A DNA stretch of 64,000 nucleotides from Collinsella sp. (GTDB taxonomy: Bacteria > Actinomycetota > Coriobacteriia > Coriobacteriales > Coriobacteriaceae): contig DXMV01000017.1 of the NCBI GenBank assembly GCA_019414055.1, forward strand, positions 28,369 through 92,368. Reading direction: 5' to 3'. Shown here one piece after another: positions 8,287 through 16,896 of the stretch. Under the pieces are notes generated by a model that did no database searches, was not told the origin of the DNA, and saw only the letters and a list, made by a program, of their open reading frames with translations. Each line of letters begins with the position of its first letter. The stretch's first letter is position 1. The position numbers were made by a program, and so were the translations under genes.

Positions 8287-9135
8287 ATGCCAAGCTGGAA
8301 CATTCATATCGCTCAGACGGAGCGTTTGCTGGAGCGCACCGGTGCGCTTGCCAATAGCGTGCGCGACCGCAATGCCTTTTTGTTTGGTTGCGTGGTTCCG
8401 GATATCTTCGTGGGCTATATGGTCCCCGGCATCGCCGATCCCATCCCGTACCGCATTACACACTTTGCAAAGCCTGAGCCCATCCCTAAGCCTCGTGAGC
8501 ATGAGTTCTGGGATACCTATGTGGCACCGTTGCTTAAAAGTTCGCCCACCGGTGCGCCGGCCGCGGCGACCTCGATTATCGAGGAACGCGAGCGACTGAA
8601 CCGCGTGCACTATCCCCAGCGCTACAAGGATGCCGAGCCGGTTGCCGGTCCCGGCGCCTGTGAGTTCTCGCTTGCGTCCGAAGATGTGGCGCAGTCGCTG
8701 CTCGATTTAACGCTGGGCGTCTGGTCGCATCTGGTGGCCGATACCGTATGGAATACGCGCGTGAATCAGTACCTGGAGGCACACGGCGGCAAGCCGTGCG
8801 AGGAATTCCGCATTAAAAAGCAAGGCGACTTTGACTGGTTTGGTAAGACGCTGGGCATTGTTTCCATCCCGCGTGCGACCGATCGCCTGTATACTGCGGC
8901 GACGCGTTTTGGGCAGTATCCCATCCATAAGGAGTATGTGCTCAAGACCATCGGCGTCATGCACGAGATTGTGCGCGAAAACCCCGGTGAGCCCGATCAT
9001 CCGCCATACCGTCTGCTGACCGAGGAGTTCTTCGACGCAACGTTTACCGAGGTCATCGAGCTGACCGAGGCGGGATTTGCCGCTCGAATTGCATCACCCG
9101 GTGTGCCCGCGTTGCCCCTGATCGCTAGCTGCTAA
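8287..9135 (+). CDS. Zinc-dependent phospholipase C-like protein
   Basis: A 282-residue protein beginning MPSWNIHIAQTERLLERTG, with FLFGCVVPDI, YRITHFAKPEP and LGVWSHLVADTVWN. A histidine near the N terminus, aspartate in VVPDI, histidine in RITHF and a HLVAD helix are the pattern of the bacterial Zn-dependent phospholipase C / P1-nuclease-like fold (Pfam Zn_dep_PLPC). No signal peptide is visible, so it is probably cytoplasmic and its substrate is unknown. The ATG at 8287 has GGGGGTGG 3-10 bases upstream; the in-frame ATG at 8275 lacks a good site. A possible -10 (TATAGT) is near 8257. Confidence 0.62.
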   Translation: MPSWNIHIAQTERLLERTGALANSVRDRNAFLFGCVVPDIFVGYMVPGIADPIPYRITHFAKPEPIPKPREHEFWDTYVAPLLKSSPTGAPAAATSIIEERERLNRVHYPQRYKDAEPVAGPGACEFSLASEDVAQSLLDLTLGVWSHLVADTVWNTRVNQYLEAHGGKPCEEFRIKKQGDFDWFGKTLGIVSIPRATDRLYTAATRFGQYPIHKEYVLKTIGVMHEIVRENPGEPDHPPYRLLTEEFFDATFTEVIELTEAGFAARIASPGVPALPLIASC

Positions 9136-10205
9136 CCGGCCGGCTTAACGGTGAACAGTTCATTCCAATTGACCAACAGCTCCCGTCGCAGGGCATCTTC
9201 GGTGGTACGCTCCTGATCGGTCTTTGGGATGTAGGGGAGTCCCGCCTTTTTATGAATGAGCTCGGCGATGTTGTTAAAGCTCTTCGTGTCTTTGATTTGC
9301 CCATAGGTTATCTGGATAACGTCATAGCCCATGCTGGTGAGGGCGGTGGTTCGCTCGGCATCGGAGAGGCTCGCGGCTTCGCCATCGTGGGCGGAGCGGC
9401 CTTGGCATTCCAAAATGACGCCCATGCTGTTGGTGTTGCTCTCTATGAGGATATCGGCGTAGCAGCAGGTTTTGTCATACAGTGAGCGCGCGGCGTCGCT
9501 GAGTGGGATGCGCACGTTGTTTGCGATGTTGATGCCCATGCCGCCCTCGTTGCGGGGGAGCGAAACAAGCATGGAGGTCTGTACTTCGAAGGGCGAGGCG
9601 GTCTGCCCCGTCATGTGCTCGGTCGCCCAGCGCAGTTGTTTAACGCCGCGCAGGCCTGCGGCCTGCTTGGCAAACGCGGCGATATCCGCCGCGCTGAGGA
9701 GCGGTGGGCGCTTCCACAAGTTGGTGCCATTGCCGTTGACATCGTTAACTCGCTCCCAGCAGCAGTTGGGTGGAATGAGCTTAAGCGAAATAGCTTCATC
9801 AAGTTGTTGTTGCGTTCGCTCGCAGGGCTTAAACACTGCAAAGGAGCCGCACATCTCGTAGCAAGCCATGAGTAGCTGGTTGCGGGAGACCTGCGTAGCA
9901 AGGCTGAGCAGCGTGAACTCCGGTGAAGTGACATCAAACCCATGTTCAGTCTGCCTAAACGACCCAGGAGGCGGCTCTTGGGTCAGGAGGTGCGATTTAA
10001 ACAGGCTTCGCGATCCGGATTGTGCCCGAGTGAATACAAGCCTGTGAAGCGGTGCGTGAAGCAGGTCTTTTACAACTGCATGACTTCCGAGGCTGCAACA
10101 TCTGCGATCCATATTGCCAAGGCTAATGGCGGGGTAAAGGCCTAATACCTGCGGCGGGATACGGTAATAGTAAAAAGCGGATTGACCACATAGCGTCAGG
10201 TCCAT
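9132..10205 (-). CDS. Hypothetical protein with C-terminal DUF559/Vsr-like nuclease fold
   Basis: A 357-residue protein. The N-terminal half (AFYYYRIPPQVLGLYPA) has no domain I can name; its layout recalls AbiEi-type antitoxin or endonuclease proteins common in this lineage. The C-terminal region from about residue 235 reads ADILIESNTN, then ILECQGRSAHDGE, then GYDVIQITYGQI, which matches the D, E-x-Q and following strand of PD-(D/E)xK folds of the DUF559/very-short-patch type. The start ATG at 10205 has CTGGAGGACGTC directly upstream. The open frame extends to 10325 but into a palindromic repeat. The 3' end overlaps the convergent PLC-like gene by 4 bp. Confidence 0.6.
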   Translation of the reverse strand: MDLTLCGQSAFYYYRIPPQVLGLYPAISLGNMDRRCCSLGSHAVVKDLLHAPLHRLVFTRAQSGSRSLFKSHLLTQEPPPGSFRQTEHGFDVTSPEFTLLSLATQVSRNQLLMACYEMCGSFAVFKPCERTQQQLDEAISLKLIPPNCCWERVNDVNGNGTNLWKRPPLLSAADIAAFAKQAAGLRGVKQLRWATEHMTGQTASPFEVQTSMLVSLPRNEGGMGINIANNVRIPLSDAARSLYDKTCCYADILIESNTNSMGVILECQGRSAHDGEAASLSDAERTTALTSMGYDVIQITYGQIKDTKSFNNIAELIHKKAGLPYIPKTDQERTTEDALRRELLVNWNELFTVKPAG

Positions 10206-10258
10206 GACGTCCTCCAGGTCGAAATGTGCTTTTGGACCGTGCGATGCCAGCGTCAATT

Positions 10259-10382
10259 CGGAAGTATGCGGCAAAATCTGAACTCTGTGAGCAGACCTGG
10301 CTTTTGAGTCTAGTTTATCAGGCATTTTGTTGTGAAAAAACAGGGTGTGCTCGGAGGTCTCGGAATTTGCCGCATACTTCCG
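10259..10382. repeat. Inverted repeat with 17-bp perfect arms
   Basis: CGGAAGTATGCGGCAAA (10259-10275) is the exact complement of TTTGCCGCATACTTCCG (10366-10382). Sequences just inside the arms (GAGCAGACC and GGTGTGCTC) are also partly complementary. The element sits immediately upstream of the nuclease-fold gene. It could be a miniature mobile palindrome or a regulatory structure. Confidence 0.7.
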
Positions 10383-10561
10383 AAAACGCGGTCGATCTGG
10401 CTCTTGCTAAAACGATTTAGCAGCGTCGGGTAAGGTGTGGTTTTGCCATCGGGCGAACACTTTTAGCGCCTGAGGCCTTATTTTTGGGCCTCGAAGGGCG
10501 GATTTCGCGCTTTTGGTAAAGAAATGAGTGCGTGTTTTGCCGTGTGCCGGCACTGGCACAG
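10383..10561. other. Intergenic region with short hairpins, no gene seen
   Basis: Between the 17-bp inverted repeat and the pyk terminator I see GAGGCC (10472-10477) paired with GGCCTC (10487-10492), a smaller stem near 10412-10432, and the palindrome GTGCCGGCAC near 10546. No reading frame with a credible start was found on either strand. Confidence 0.5.
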
Positions 10562-10598
10562 AAAAAGGGCCCGGAAGGCAATGCCTTCCGGGCCCTTT
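10562..10598 (-). terminator. Terminator of pyk
   Basis: GGGCCCGGAAGGC (10567-10579) pairs perfectly with GCCTTCCGGGCCC (10583-10595) around a 3-base loop. On the minus strand it is followed by TTTTTC, so it ends pyk transcripts. Confidence 0.9.
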
Positions 10599-10626
10599 GC
10601 AATGCAAACATGCTTGCAAGTACGAC

Positions 10627-12087
10627 TTAGCGCACCTGAGCGACGTAAGCGACGTTGGTCGAGGAGACCTTGTCCTCGAGCTGGACGCTCATGCGGGGAT
10701 CGCCGGCGGTAGCGACGGTCAAATCGCCAGTCTTGACGTAGCCGAGCTCCTTAGCGGTCTCGATCGCCTTGACGATCGTGCCGTTGACGGTGCCCTGGGT
10801 AATCTCGGCCTGGTGCGGGATAACGCCCCAGTACATGATCATCTGCTGGACGGCCCACTCGTGACGGGAGAACGCGCAGATCGGCATGTTGGGACGGAAG
10901 TGCGAGATCAGGCGAGCGGTACGACCGGTGGTCGTCGGCACGGTGATGCACTTGGCGCCAACGGTGGTGGCCATGTTCACAGCGGACATACCCACAACGT
11001 TGTTGACGACGCGGGTGCCGTGAGCATCGGCCGGAACCTCGAGCGGAGCGTGAGCCGGGAGGTACTTCTCGGTCTCGAGAGCAATGCTGGCCTGCATCTT
11101 GACGGCCTCGACCGGGTACTTACCGGCAGCGGACTCACCAGAGAGCATGACGGCGTCGGTGCCGTCGTAGATGGCGTTAGCAACGTCGGCAACCTCGGCG
11201 CGCGTCGGGCGCGGGTTCTGCTGCATGGAGTCGAGCATCTGCGTAGCGGTGATGACGGGCTTGTAGGCCGCGTTGCACTTGGCGATGATCTCCTTCTGGA
11301 TGTGGGGAACGAGCTCGGGCTTGATCTCGATGCCCAGGTCGCCACGGGCGACCATGATGCCGTCGGAAGCCTCGAGGATCTCGTCGAAGTTCTCGACGCC
11401 CAGAGCGCACTCGATCTTCGGGAAGATCGTCACGTGCTCGCCACCGTTCTCGCGGCAAAGCTCGCGGATGCCGCGGACGGACTCGCCGTCGCGGATGAAG
11501 GAAGCGGCGATGTAGTCGATGTTCTCGGTCAGGCCAAAGAGGATGTCCTGACGATCGCGCTCGGTGATAGCGGGCAGCGAGATGTTGACGTTGGGCATGT
11601 TGACGCCCTTGCGCTCGCCGATCAGGCCGTCGTTCTTAACGACGCAGGTCATGTCCTGGCCGCTGACGGACTCGACCTCGAGGGCAACCAGGCCGTCATC
11701 GATCAGGATAAGGGAGCCCTTCTCGACCTCGGAGGGCAGAGCCAGGTAGTCGAGGGAGATGTGCTCAGCGGTGCCGTGGAAATCCTCGGACGTGGGCTGA
11801 GCGGTGACGACGATCTTATCGCCGGTCTTGACGGCAACCTTCTTGCCGTCGACCAGAAGGCCGGTGCGGACCTCGGGGCCCTTGGTGTCGAGCAGGATGC
11901 CGACGGGCAGACCGAGCTCCTTGGAAATACGACGGACGCGCTCGATGCGACCGTGGTGCTCGTCGTAGGATCCGTGCGAGAAGTTAAAACGGGCGACGTT
12001 CATGCCCGCCTTGATCATCTCGCGGATGGTCTCGTCGCTATCGCAGGCGGGACCCATGGTGCATACAATCTTAGTGCGCTTGTACAT
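10627..12087 (-). CDS. pyk: Pyruvate kinase
   Basis: Converts phosphoenolpyruvate and ADP to pyruvate and ATP, the last step of glycolysis. The 486-residue protein starts MYKRTKIVCTMGPACDSDET and has NFSHG with the substrate-site lysine region following, the signature IFPKIECALGVENFDEIL, MVARGDLGIE and DAVMLSGESAAGKYP. A C-terminal allosteric domain is present (about 350-486); the extra PEP-utilising domain found in some Firmicutes enzymes is absent. GGAGGT lies 6 bases before the ATG. A possible -10 (TATAAT on the minus strand) is near 12150-12156. Confidence 0.97.
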   Translation of the reverse strand: MYKRTKIVCTMGPACDSDETIREMIKAGMNVARFNFSHGSYDEHHGRIERVRRISKELGLPVGILLDTKGPEVRTGLLVDGKKVAVKTGDKIVVTAQPTSEDFHGTAEHISLDYLALPSEVEKGSLILIDDGLVALEVESVSGQDMTCVVKNDGLIGERKGVNMPNVNISLPAITERDRQDILFGLTENIDYIAASFIRDGESVRGIRELCRENGGEHVTIFPKIECALGVENFDEILEASDGIMVARGDLGIEIKPELVPHIQKEIIAKCNAAYKPVITATQMLDSMQQNPRPTRAEVADVANAIYDGTDAVMLSGESAAGKYPVEAVKMQASIALETEKYLPAHAPLEVPADAHGTRVVNNVVGMSAVNMATTVGAKCITVPTTTGRTARLISHFRPNMPICAFSRHEWAVQQMIMYWGVIPHQAEITQGTVNGTIVKAIETAKELGYVKTGDLTVATAGDPRMSVQLEDKVSSTNVAYVAQVR

Positions 12088-12335
12088 TCAGACCTCCATC
12101 TGACATCGTCTTGCGCTGATAGATAAACCATAAGAAATAAAACCGTGTTGATTATAACGAAATGCCGACCGAATACCCCATAAAATCGACCGTATGCCGA
12201 ATTAGAAGTTCATTTTTTGCGGAATAAACGGTATATGCAAAAACTTTACCAACCGCTCTAACCGCTGCTATCTGGGCGATATGTCAGTTTGAACATGTAC
12301 CGAAGAAAAAACGTTTTATCAATATTGAGCATCAC

Positions 12336-12363
12336 ACGGTCTGCATCGTTGCGTGCAGACCGT
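12336..12363. repeat. Perfect 10-bp hairpin in the pyk/ATPase divergent region
   Basis: ACGGTCTGCA (12336-12345) pairs with TGCAGACCGT (12354-12363). The rest of the 440-bp divergent region (12088-12529) is AT-rich for this genome and should hold the promoters of both genes. The hairpin could be an operator. Confidence 0.5.
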
Positions 12364-12465
12364 ATTTCCAAATGGATTGTTTTGGCTAGACGCGTCGCTT
12401 TGGGGTACCATAGCTCCACTATCAACTGCCGCTCAGCACGGCAGCCTTGATGAGCCCTTGCCCTT

Positions 12466-12522
12466 CTCCTGGGAATTATGATCGGGCATCAATCTGCTGA
12501 GTGGCCCGAATCCCAGGAGGGG
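12466..12522 (+). promoter_or_regulatory. Leader hairpin covering the ribosome binding site of the calcium ATPase
   Basis: CTCCTGGGA (12466-12474) pairs with TCCCAGGAG (12511-12519), and inside it TCGGGC (12482-12487) pairs with GCCCGA (12504-12509). The right arm contains the AGGAGGGG Shine-Dalgarno (12515-12522) that serves the ATG at 12530. In the folded state ribosome access should be reduced. No known metal riboswitch consensus was recognised. Confidence 0.6.
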
Positions 12523-12529
12523 ACTCTAT

Positions 12530-15211
12530 ATGCAAAAGGAATACCTGTCCGCCGCGGCGGAGGTGCTCAGCGACCAGGGTGTCGATGAGAACCTCGGCCT
12601 GAGCAACGGCGAGGCGTCGTCGCGCCTCGCCAAGACAGGCCCTAACAAGCTTGAGGAAGCCGAGAAGACGCCGCTGTGGAAGCGCTTCTTTGAACAGATG
12701 GCCGACCCTATGGTCATCATGCTGATCGTTGCCGCCGTTATCAGCGCGCTCACGGGTATGGTCAAGGGCGAGGCAGACTTTGCCGATGTCGCCATCATCA
12801 TGTTCGTCGTTATCGTCAACTCGGTGCTGGGCGTGGTTCAGGAAGCCAAGAGCGAGGAGGCCCTCGAGGCCCTGCAGGAGATGAGCGCGGCGCAGTCCAA
12901 GGTGCTGCGCGACGGCAAGCTCGTGCATCTGCCGAGCGCCGAGCTCGTGCCCGGCGACGTGATCATGCTCGAGGCGGGCGACTCGGTTCCGGCCGACTGC
13001 CGCGTGCTCGAGAGCGCCACGATGAAGATCGAAGAGGCCGCACTCACCGGCGAGTCCGTGCCCGTAGAGAAGCACGCCAACGTGATCGAGCTCCCCGCGG
13101 GCACCGACGACGTGCCACTCGGCGACCGTAAGAACATGTGCTACATGGGCTCCACCGTGGTGTACGGTCGCGGTCGCGCCGTCGTGGTCGGCACCGGTAT
13201 GAACACCGAGATGGGCAAGATTGCCGGCGCTCTTGCCGAGGCCAAGGAAGAGCTCACGCCGTTGCAGGTGAAGCTCGCCGAGCTCAGCCGCATCCTTACC
13301 ATTATGGTTATCGTCATCTGCGTCGTGATCTTTGGCGTCGACATCCTGCGCCACGGCGTGGGCAATGTCCTTACCGACCCGACCGCCCTGCTCGACACCT
13401 TTATGGTCGCCGTCTCGCTTGCCGTCGCCGCCATCCCCGAGGGCCTGGTCGCCGTCGTGACCATCGTGCTTTCGCTCGGCGTGACCAAGATGGCCAAGCG
13501 CCAGGCGATTATCCGCAAGCTCTCTGCCGTCGAGACCCTTGGCTGCACACAGACCATCTGCTCCGACAAGACCGGCACGCTTACCCAGAACAAGATGACC
13601 GTCGTCAAGCACGAGCTCGCCGCGCCCAAGGAGAAGTTTCTGGCCGGCATGGCGCTGTGCTCCGATGCCCAGTGGGACGAGGAGGTGGGCGAGGCCGTGG
13701 GCGAGCCGACCGAGTGCGCGCTCGTCAACGATGCCGGCAAGGCGGGGCTCACCGGCCTGACCGCCGAGCATCCGCGCGTGGGCGAGGCCCCGTTCGACTC
13801 GGGTCGCAAGATGATGTCCGTGATCGTCGAGACCCTGGACGGCGAGTACGAGCAGTACACTAAGGGCGCGCCCGACGTGGTGATTGGTCTGTGCACCCAC
13901 ATCTATGACGGTGAGAAGGTCGTTCCGCTGACTGAGGAGCGCCGCGCCGAGCTCGTGGCGGCCAACAAGGCCATGGCCGACGAGGCCCTGCGCGTGCTGG
14001 CGCTGGCGAGCCGCACCTACACCGAGATTCCCGTCGACTGCAGCCCCGCTGCGCTCGAGCATGACCTGGTCTTTTGCGGCCTGTCCGGCATGATTGACCC
14101 GGTCCGTCCCGAGGTCGCCGACGCCATCCGCGAGGCCCACGACGCCGGTATCCGCACCGTCATGATCACGGGCGACCATATCGACACCGCCGTGGCCATT
14201 GCCAAGCAGCTGGGAATCGTCACCGATCGCAGCCATGCCATCACCGGTGCCGACCTCGATCGCATGAGCGACGAGGAGCTCGACGCACACATCGAGGACT
14301 ACGGCGTGTACGCCCGTGTCCAGCCCGAGCATAAGACCCGCATCGTCGAGGCTTGGAAGTCGCGCGACCAGATCGTCGCCATGACGGGCGACGGCGTCAA
14401 CGATGCCCCGTCCATCAAGCGCGCCGATATCGGCGTGGGTATGGGCATCACCGGCACCGACGTTACCAAGAACGTCGCCGACATGGTGCTTGCCGACGAC
14501 AACTTCGCCACCATCATCGGTGCCTGCGAAGAGGGTCGCCGTATCTACGACAACATCCGCAAGGTCATCCAATTCCTGCTTTCGGCTAACCTTGCCGAGG
14601 TGTTCTCGGTGTTTATCGCCACGCTCATCGGCTTTACCATCTTCCAGCCGGTGCAGCTGCTGTGGGTGAACCTGGTTACCGACTGCTTCCCCGCGCTCGC
14701 GCTGGGCATGGAGGATGCCGAGGGCGACATCATGAAGCGCAAGCCGCGCAACGCCAAGGACGGTGTCTTTGCCGGCAATATGGGCCTGGACTGCGTGGTT
14801 CAGGGCCTGATCATCACCGTGCTGGTGCTGGCGAGCTTCTTTGTGGGCGTGTACTTTGACATGGGCTACATCCACATCTCCGATATGATCGCCGGCGCCG
14901 CCGACGAAGAAGGCGTGATGATGGCTTTCATCACGCTCAACATGGTCGAGATTTTCCACTGCTTTAACATGCGCAGCCGTCGCACGTCGCTGTTTAAGAT
15001 GAAGAAGCAGAACAAGTGGCTGTGGGCATCGGCCGCGCTGGCGCTGGTGCTGACGGTGATCGTGACCGTGCAGCCGACGCTTGCCGAGATGTTCTTTGGC
15101 CCTGTGACGCTCGAGCCCAAGGGCGTTGTCGCTGCGCTGGGCCTGGCCTTCCTGATCATCCCGCTGATGGAGATCTACAAGGCGATCATGCGCGCGGTCG
15201 AAAAAGAGTAA
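12530..15211 (+). CDS. Calcium-translocating P-type ATPase (PMCA/SERCA-like)
   Basis: A membrane pump that exports Ca2+ at the cost of ATP. The 893-residue protein has the order N-terminal cation-ATPase domain, membrane pair (about 60-100), actuator domain with LTGES near 173, membrane helices around 250-320 with PEGLVAVVTIVLSLG, and phosphorylation loop SDKTGTLTQNKM with the acceptor Asp near 345. GDGVNDAPSIKRAD follows near 620, and a C-terminal block of six membrane segments ends the protein. The PEGL motif and overall length fit type IIA/IIB calcium pumps. The Shine-Dalgarno lies in a strong leader hairpin, so expression may be regulated at translation. Confidence 0.93.
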   Translation: MQKEYLSAAAEVLSDQGVDENLGLSNGEASSRLAKTGPNKLEEAEKTPLWKRFFEQMADPMVIMLIVAAVISALTGMVKGEADFADVAIIMFVVIVNSVLGVVQEAKSEEALEALQEMSAAQSKVLRDGKLVHLPSAELVPGDVIMLEAGDSVPADCRVLESATMKIEEAALTGESVPVEKHANVIELPAGTDDVPLGDRKNMCYMGSTVVYGRGRAVVVGTGMNTEMGKIAGALAEAKEELTPLQVKLAELSRILTIMVIVICVVIFGVDILRHGVGNVLTDPTALLDTFMVAVSLAVAAIPEGLVAVVTIVLSLGVTKMAKRQAIIRKLSAVETLGCTQTICSDKTGTLTQNKMTVVKHELAAPKEKFLAGMALCSDAQWDEEVGEAVGEPTECALVNDAGKAGLTGLTAEHPRVGEAPFDSGRKMMSVIVETLDGEYEQYTKGAPDVVIGLCTHIYDGEKVVPLTEERRAELVAANKAMADEALRVLALASRTYTEIPVDCSPAALEHDLVFCGLSGMIDPVRPEVADAIREAHDAGIRTVMITGDHIDTAVAIAKQLGIVTDRSHAITGADLDRMSDEELDAHIEDYGVYARVQPEHKTRIVEAWKSRDQIVAMTGDGVNDAPSIKRADIGVGMGITGTDVTKNVADMVLADDNFATIIGACEEGRRIYDNIRKVIQFLLSANLAEVFSVFIATLIGFTIFQPVQLLWVNLVTDCFPALALGMEDAEGDIMKRKPRNAKDGVFAGNMGLDCVVQGLIITVLVLASFFVGVYFDMGYIHISDMIAGAADEEGVMMAFITLNMVEIFHCFNMRSRRTSLFKMKKQNKWLWASAALALVLTVIVTVQPTLAEMFFGPVTLEPKGVVAALGLAFLIIPLMEIYKAIMRAVEKE

Positions 15212-15222
15212 CGTTCCTGTCC

Positions 15223-15317
15223 GGGCCCGACCGCCTGCGGGGTTTCCACGGGCACGTCCTCGCCGCGCTGCGGCTGCGGGATGTGCCCTTAGGAAACCCC
15301 TCCCGGCGGGCGGGCCC
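15223..15317. repeat. Large palindrome after the calcium ATPase gene
   Basis: GGGGTTTCC and GGGCAC (15239-15255) pair with GTGCCC and GGAAACCCC (15283-15300), and outer GGGCCC (15223-15228) pairs with GGGCCC (15312-15317). The centre is also GC-rich. No T tract follows. It shares CCTGTCC and GGAAACCC with the pheS-pheT palindrome. Confidence 0.65.
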
Positions 15318-15376
15318 TGCGGTATCCTTGCTGGCTTTTCTCCCGTGCGGATGAAAAGGGCTGAGGGAAAGTATGT

Positions 15377-15412
15377 GAGCTGGTCGGGCTTTGCCCGGCC
15401 AGCTCTTCTTGA
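15377..15412 (+). terminator. Strong hairpin between the ATPase and rsgA
   Basis: GAGCTGGTCGGGC (15377-15389) pairs with GCCCGGCCAGCTC (15393-15405) around a 3-base loop, followed by TTCTTGATTT. It may terminate ATPase transcripts; the T run is imperfect. Confidence 0.6.
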
Positions 15413-15458
15413 TTTAAAATACCTGCTCAGTTGTGATTTTTGGTGCTGGGAGGCGTTT

Positions 15459-16643
15459 GTGGCTAAGGCTAAGGCTAAGGCGAAGAAAAAGACGACGGGG
15501 GCGCGGGCTAAGCGTGATCGTCGTCGGAAGCTCGCGACTGAAGCCCCTGCATCTGCTGAGGAGTTGCTGGCGAGTGTACCGGGGCTTGACGCATTGCAGG
15601 ATGTTCCGGCGTTCGATGACCTGCCGGTCGATGCGGCTCAGCAGGCTGCATTTGACGATTTTTGCGCACAGGCCGAGGAGTCCGAGCAGATGCAGCTCGG
15701 TGCCGTGGTGCGCCTGGACCGCGGGTTTCCGCTGGTGGCGACTGCCGATGACGCGTTTCGTGCCGAGCATGCCGTAGGGTTTGCCAAGTCGCGTGGCGAG
15801 GACGAGGTGCTGCTGCCGGCCGTGGGCGACCGCGTGGCGGTTCGCCGTGCTCCCGGGCACGACATGGGCGTGATCGAGTGCGTGCTGCCACGCCGTACGA
15901 GCTTTGAGCGTTGGCGCGGCCGCGCTCGCGGCGAGCGCCAGGTACTCTGCTCCAACGTGGATAGCGTGCTGATCGTGCAGGCGCTCGGCGCCGGCGAGGT
16001 GTTGCTCGACCGCGTGGCGCGCTCGCTGGTGTTGGCGCTCGATTGCGATGCCGAGCCGGTGGTGGTGCTCACCAAGGCCGACCGCTGCGAGGCCGATGAG
16101 CTCGAGCGCGATCTGGACCGCGTGCGCCGTCTGGTGGGTCCGGACGTTCGCGTGATCGTGACGTCCTCTGCCGAGGGCCTCGGTCTGGACGAGGTCCGTG
16201 CCTGCGTGCCTGCCGGGAGCTGCGCCATGATTCTGGGCGAGTCGGGTGCCGGCAAGTCGACGCTGCTCAATGCGCTGCTGGGCCACGATGCGCTGGCCAC
16301 TGGCGGCGTGCGCGAGCGTGATGACCAAGGTCGCCACACCACGGTTGCGCGCGTGATGGTGGCGCTGCCGGGCGACGCCGGCGTGATCGCCGATGCCCCG
16401 GGCCTGCGCAGCCTGCCGCTTGTGGGGCATGAGCGGGGCCTGGCGCGTGCCTTCCCCGAGATCGTCGAGGCGTCGCGCGCGTGCCGGTTTGGCGATTGCA
16501 CGCACACTCACGAGCCGGGTTGTGCCGTTCGCGAGGCCGAGGACGCGGGACAGATCGATAGCCTGCGCCTGGAGACGTTCCAAAACTTGGCGTCATCCAT
16601 GCGCGTGAGTGCTCAGATGCTCGATCCCGATGTTCATCTGTAA
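15459..16643 (+). CDS. rsgA: Ribosome small subunit-dependent GTPase A
   Basis: A circularly permuted GTPase that acts in late 30S ribosome assembly. The 394-residue protein has a lysine- and alanine-rich N-terminal tail (AKAKAKAKKK), an OB-fold region (about 80-150), G4 LTKADRC near 203, G1 GESGAGKST near 259, G3 DAPGLR near 310 and a zinc-binding C terminus CRFGDCTHTHEPGC near 340-355. The GTG at 15459 has GGGAGG 6 bases upstream; the open frame extends further upstream through a hairpin and is unlikely to be translated. The N-terminal extension of roughly 80 residues is longer than in E. coli RsgA. Confidence 0.93.
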   Translation: MAKAKAKAKKKTTGARAKRDRRRKLATEAPASAEELLASVPGLDALQDVPAFDDLPVDAAQQAAFDDFCAQAEESEQMQLGAVVRLDRGFPLVATADDAFRAEHAVGFAKSRGEDEVLLPAVGDRVAVRRAPGHDMGVIECVLPRRTSFERWRGRARGERQVLCSNVDSVLIVQALGAGEVLLDRVARSLVLALDCDAEPVVVLTKADRCEADELERDLDRVRRLVGPDVRVIVTSSAEGLGLDEVRACVPAGSCAMILGESGAGKSTLLNALLGHDALATGGVRERDDQGRHTTVARVMVALPGDAGVIADAPGLRSLPLVGHERGLARAFPEIVEASRACRFGDCTHTHEPGCAVREAEDAGQIDSLRLETFQNLASSMRVSAQMLDPDVHL

Positions 16644-16662
16644 TTGAATCTATCTATGACAG

Positions 16663-16689
16663 CCGTCTCCCAATGGTATGGGAGGCGGT
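16663..16689 (+). terminator. Terminator of rsgA
   Basis: CCGTCTCCCA pairs with TGGGAGGCGG (one T-G pair) around a short loop, followed by a run of eight T. Confidence 0.9.
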
Positions 16690-16724
16690 TTTTTTTCTTG
16701 CCGATGTGTCTTTAAACGTGCGTT

Positions 16725-16788
16725 TTGCCGACGTGCTGACCAAAACCTTGCCACGAGCTTGACGGACCGGTCAGCTTTTGGTCGGCAA
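16725..16788. repeat. Nested inverted repeats upstream of the Tad locus
   Basis: TTGCCGAC (16725-16732) pairs with GTCGGCAA (16781-16788). Inside, AGCTTGAC and GTCAGCT face each other, and GACCAAAA and TTTTGGTC offer an alternative pairing. It lies about 110 bp before cpaB, in the expected promoter region, so it is a possible operator of the pilus operon. Confidence 0.45.
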
Positions 16789-16896
16789 TTGGTTTGACAC
16801 TCAAAACCAAGATCGCGATCGCACCGTTTTGCTGCTTGCCCGCTTGGACAATGGTGGTACGGGCATCCGCCCGGTGCTACCTTGAGAGGAGCGGCC

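Noticed and set aside
10206..10325. 40-codon N-terminal extension of the nuclease-fold protein
   Set aside because: It runs into the 17-bp palindrome, while the internal ATG has a very good GGAGG site.
12476..14959. 827-codon frame antisense to the calcium ATPase
   Set aside because: His- and Asp-rich shadow of a clear P-type ATPase; no credible start or domain.
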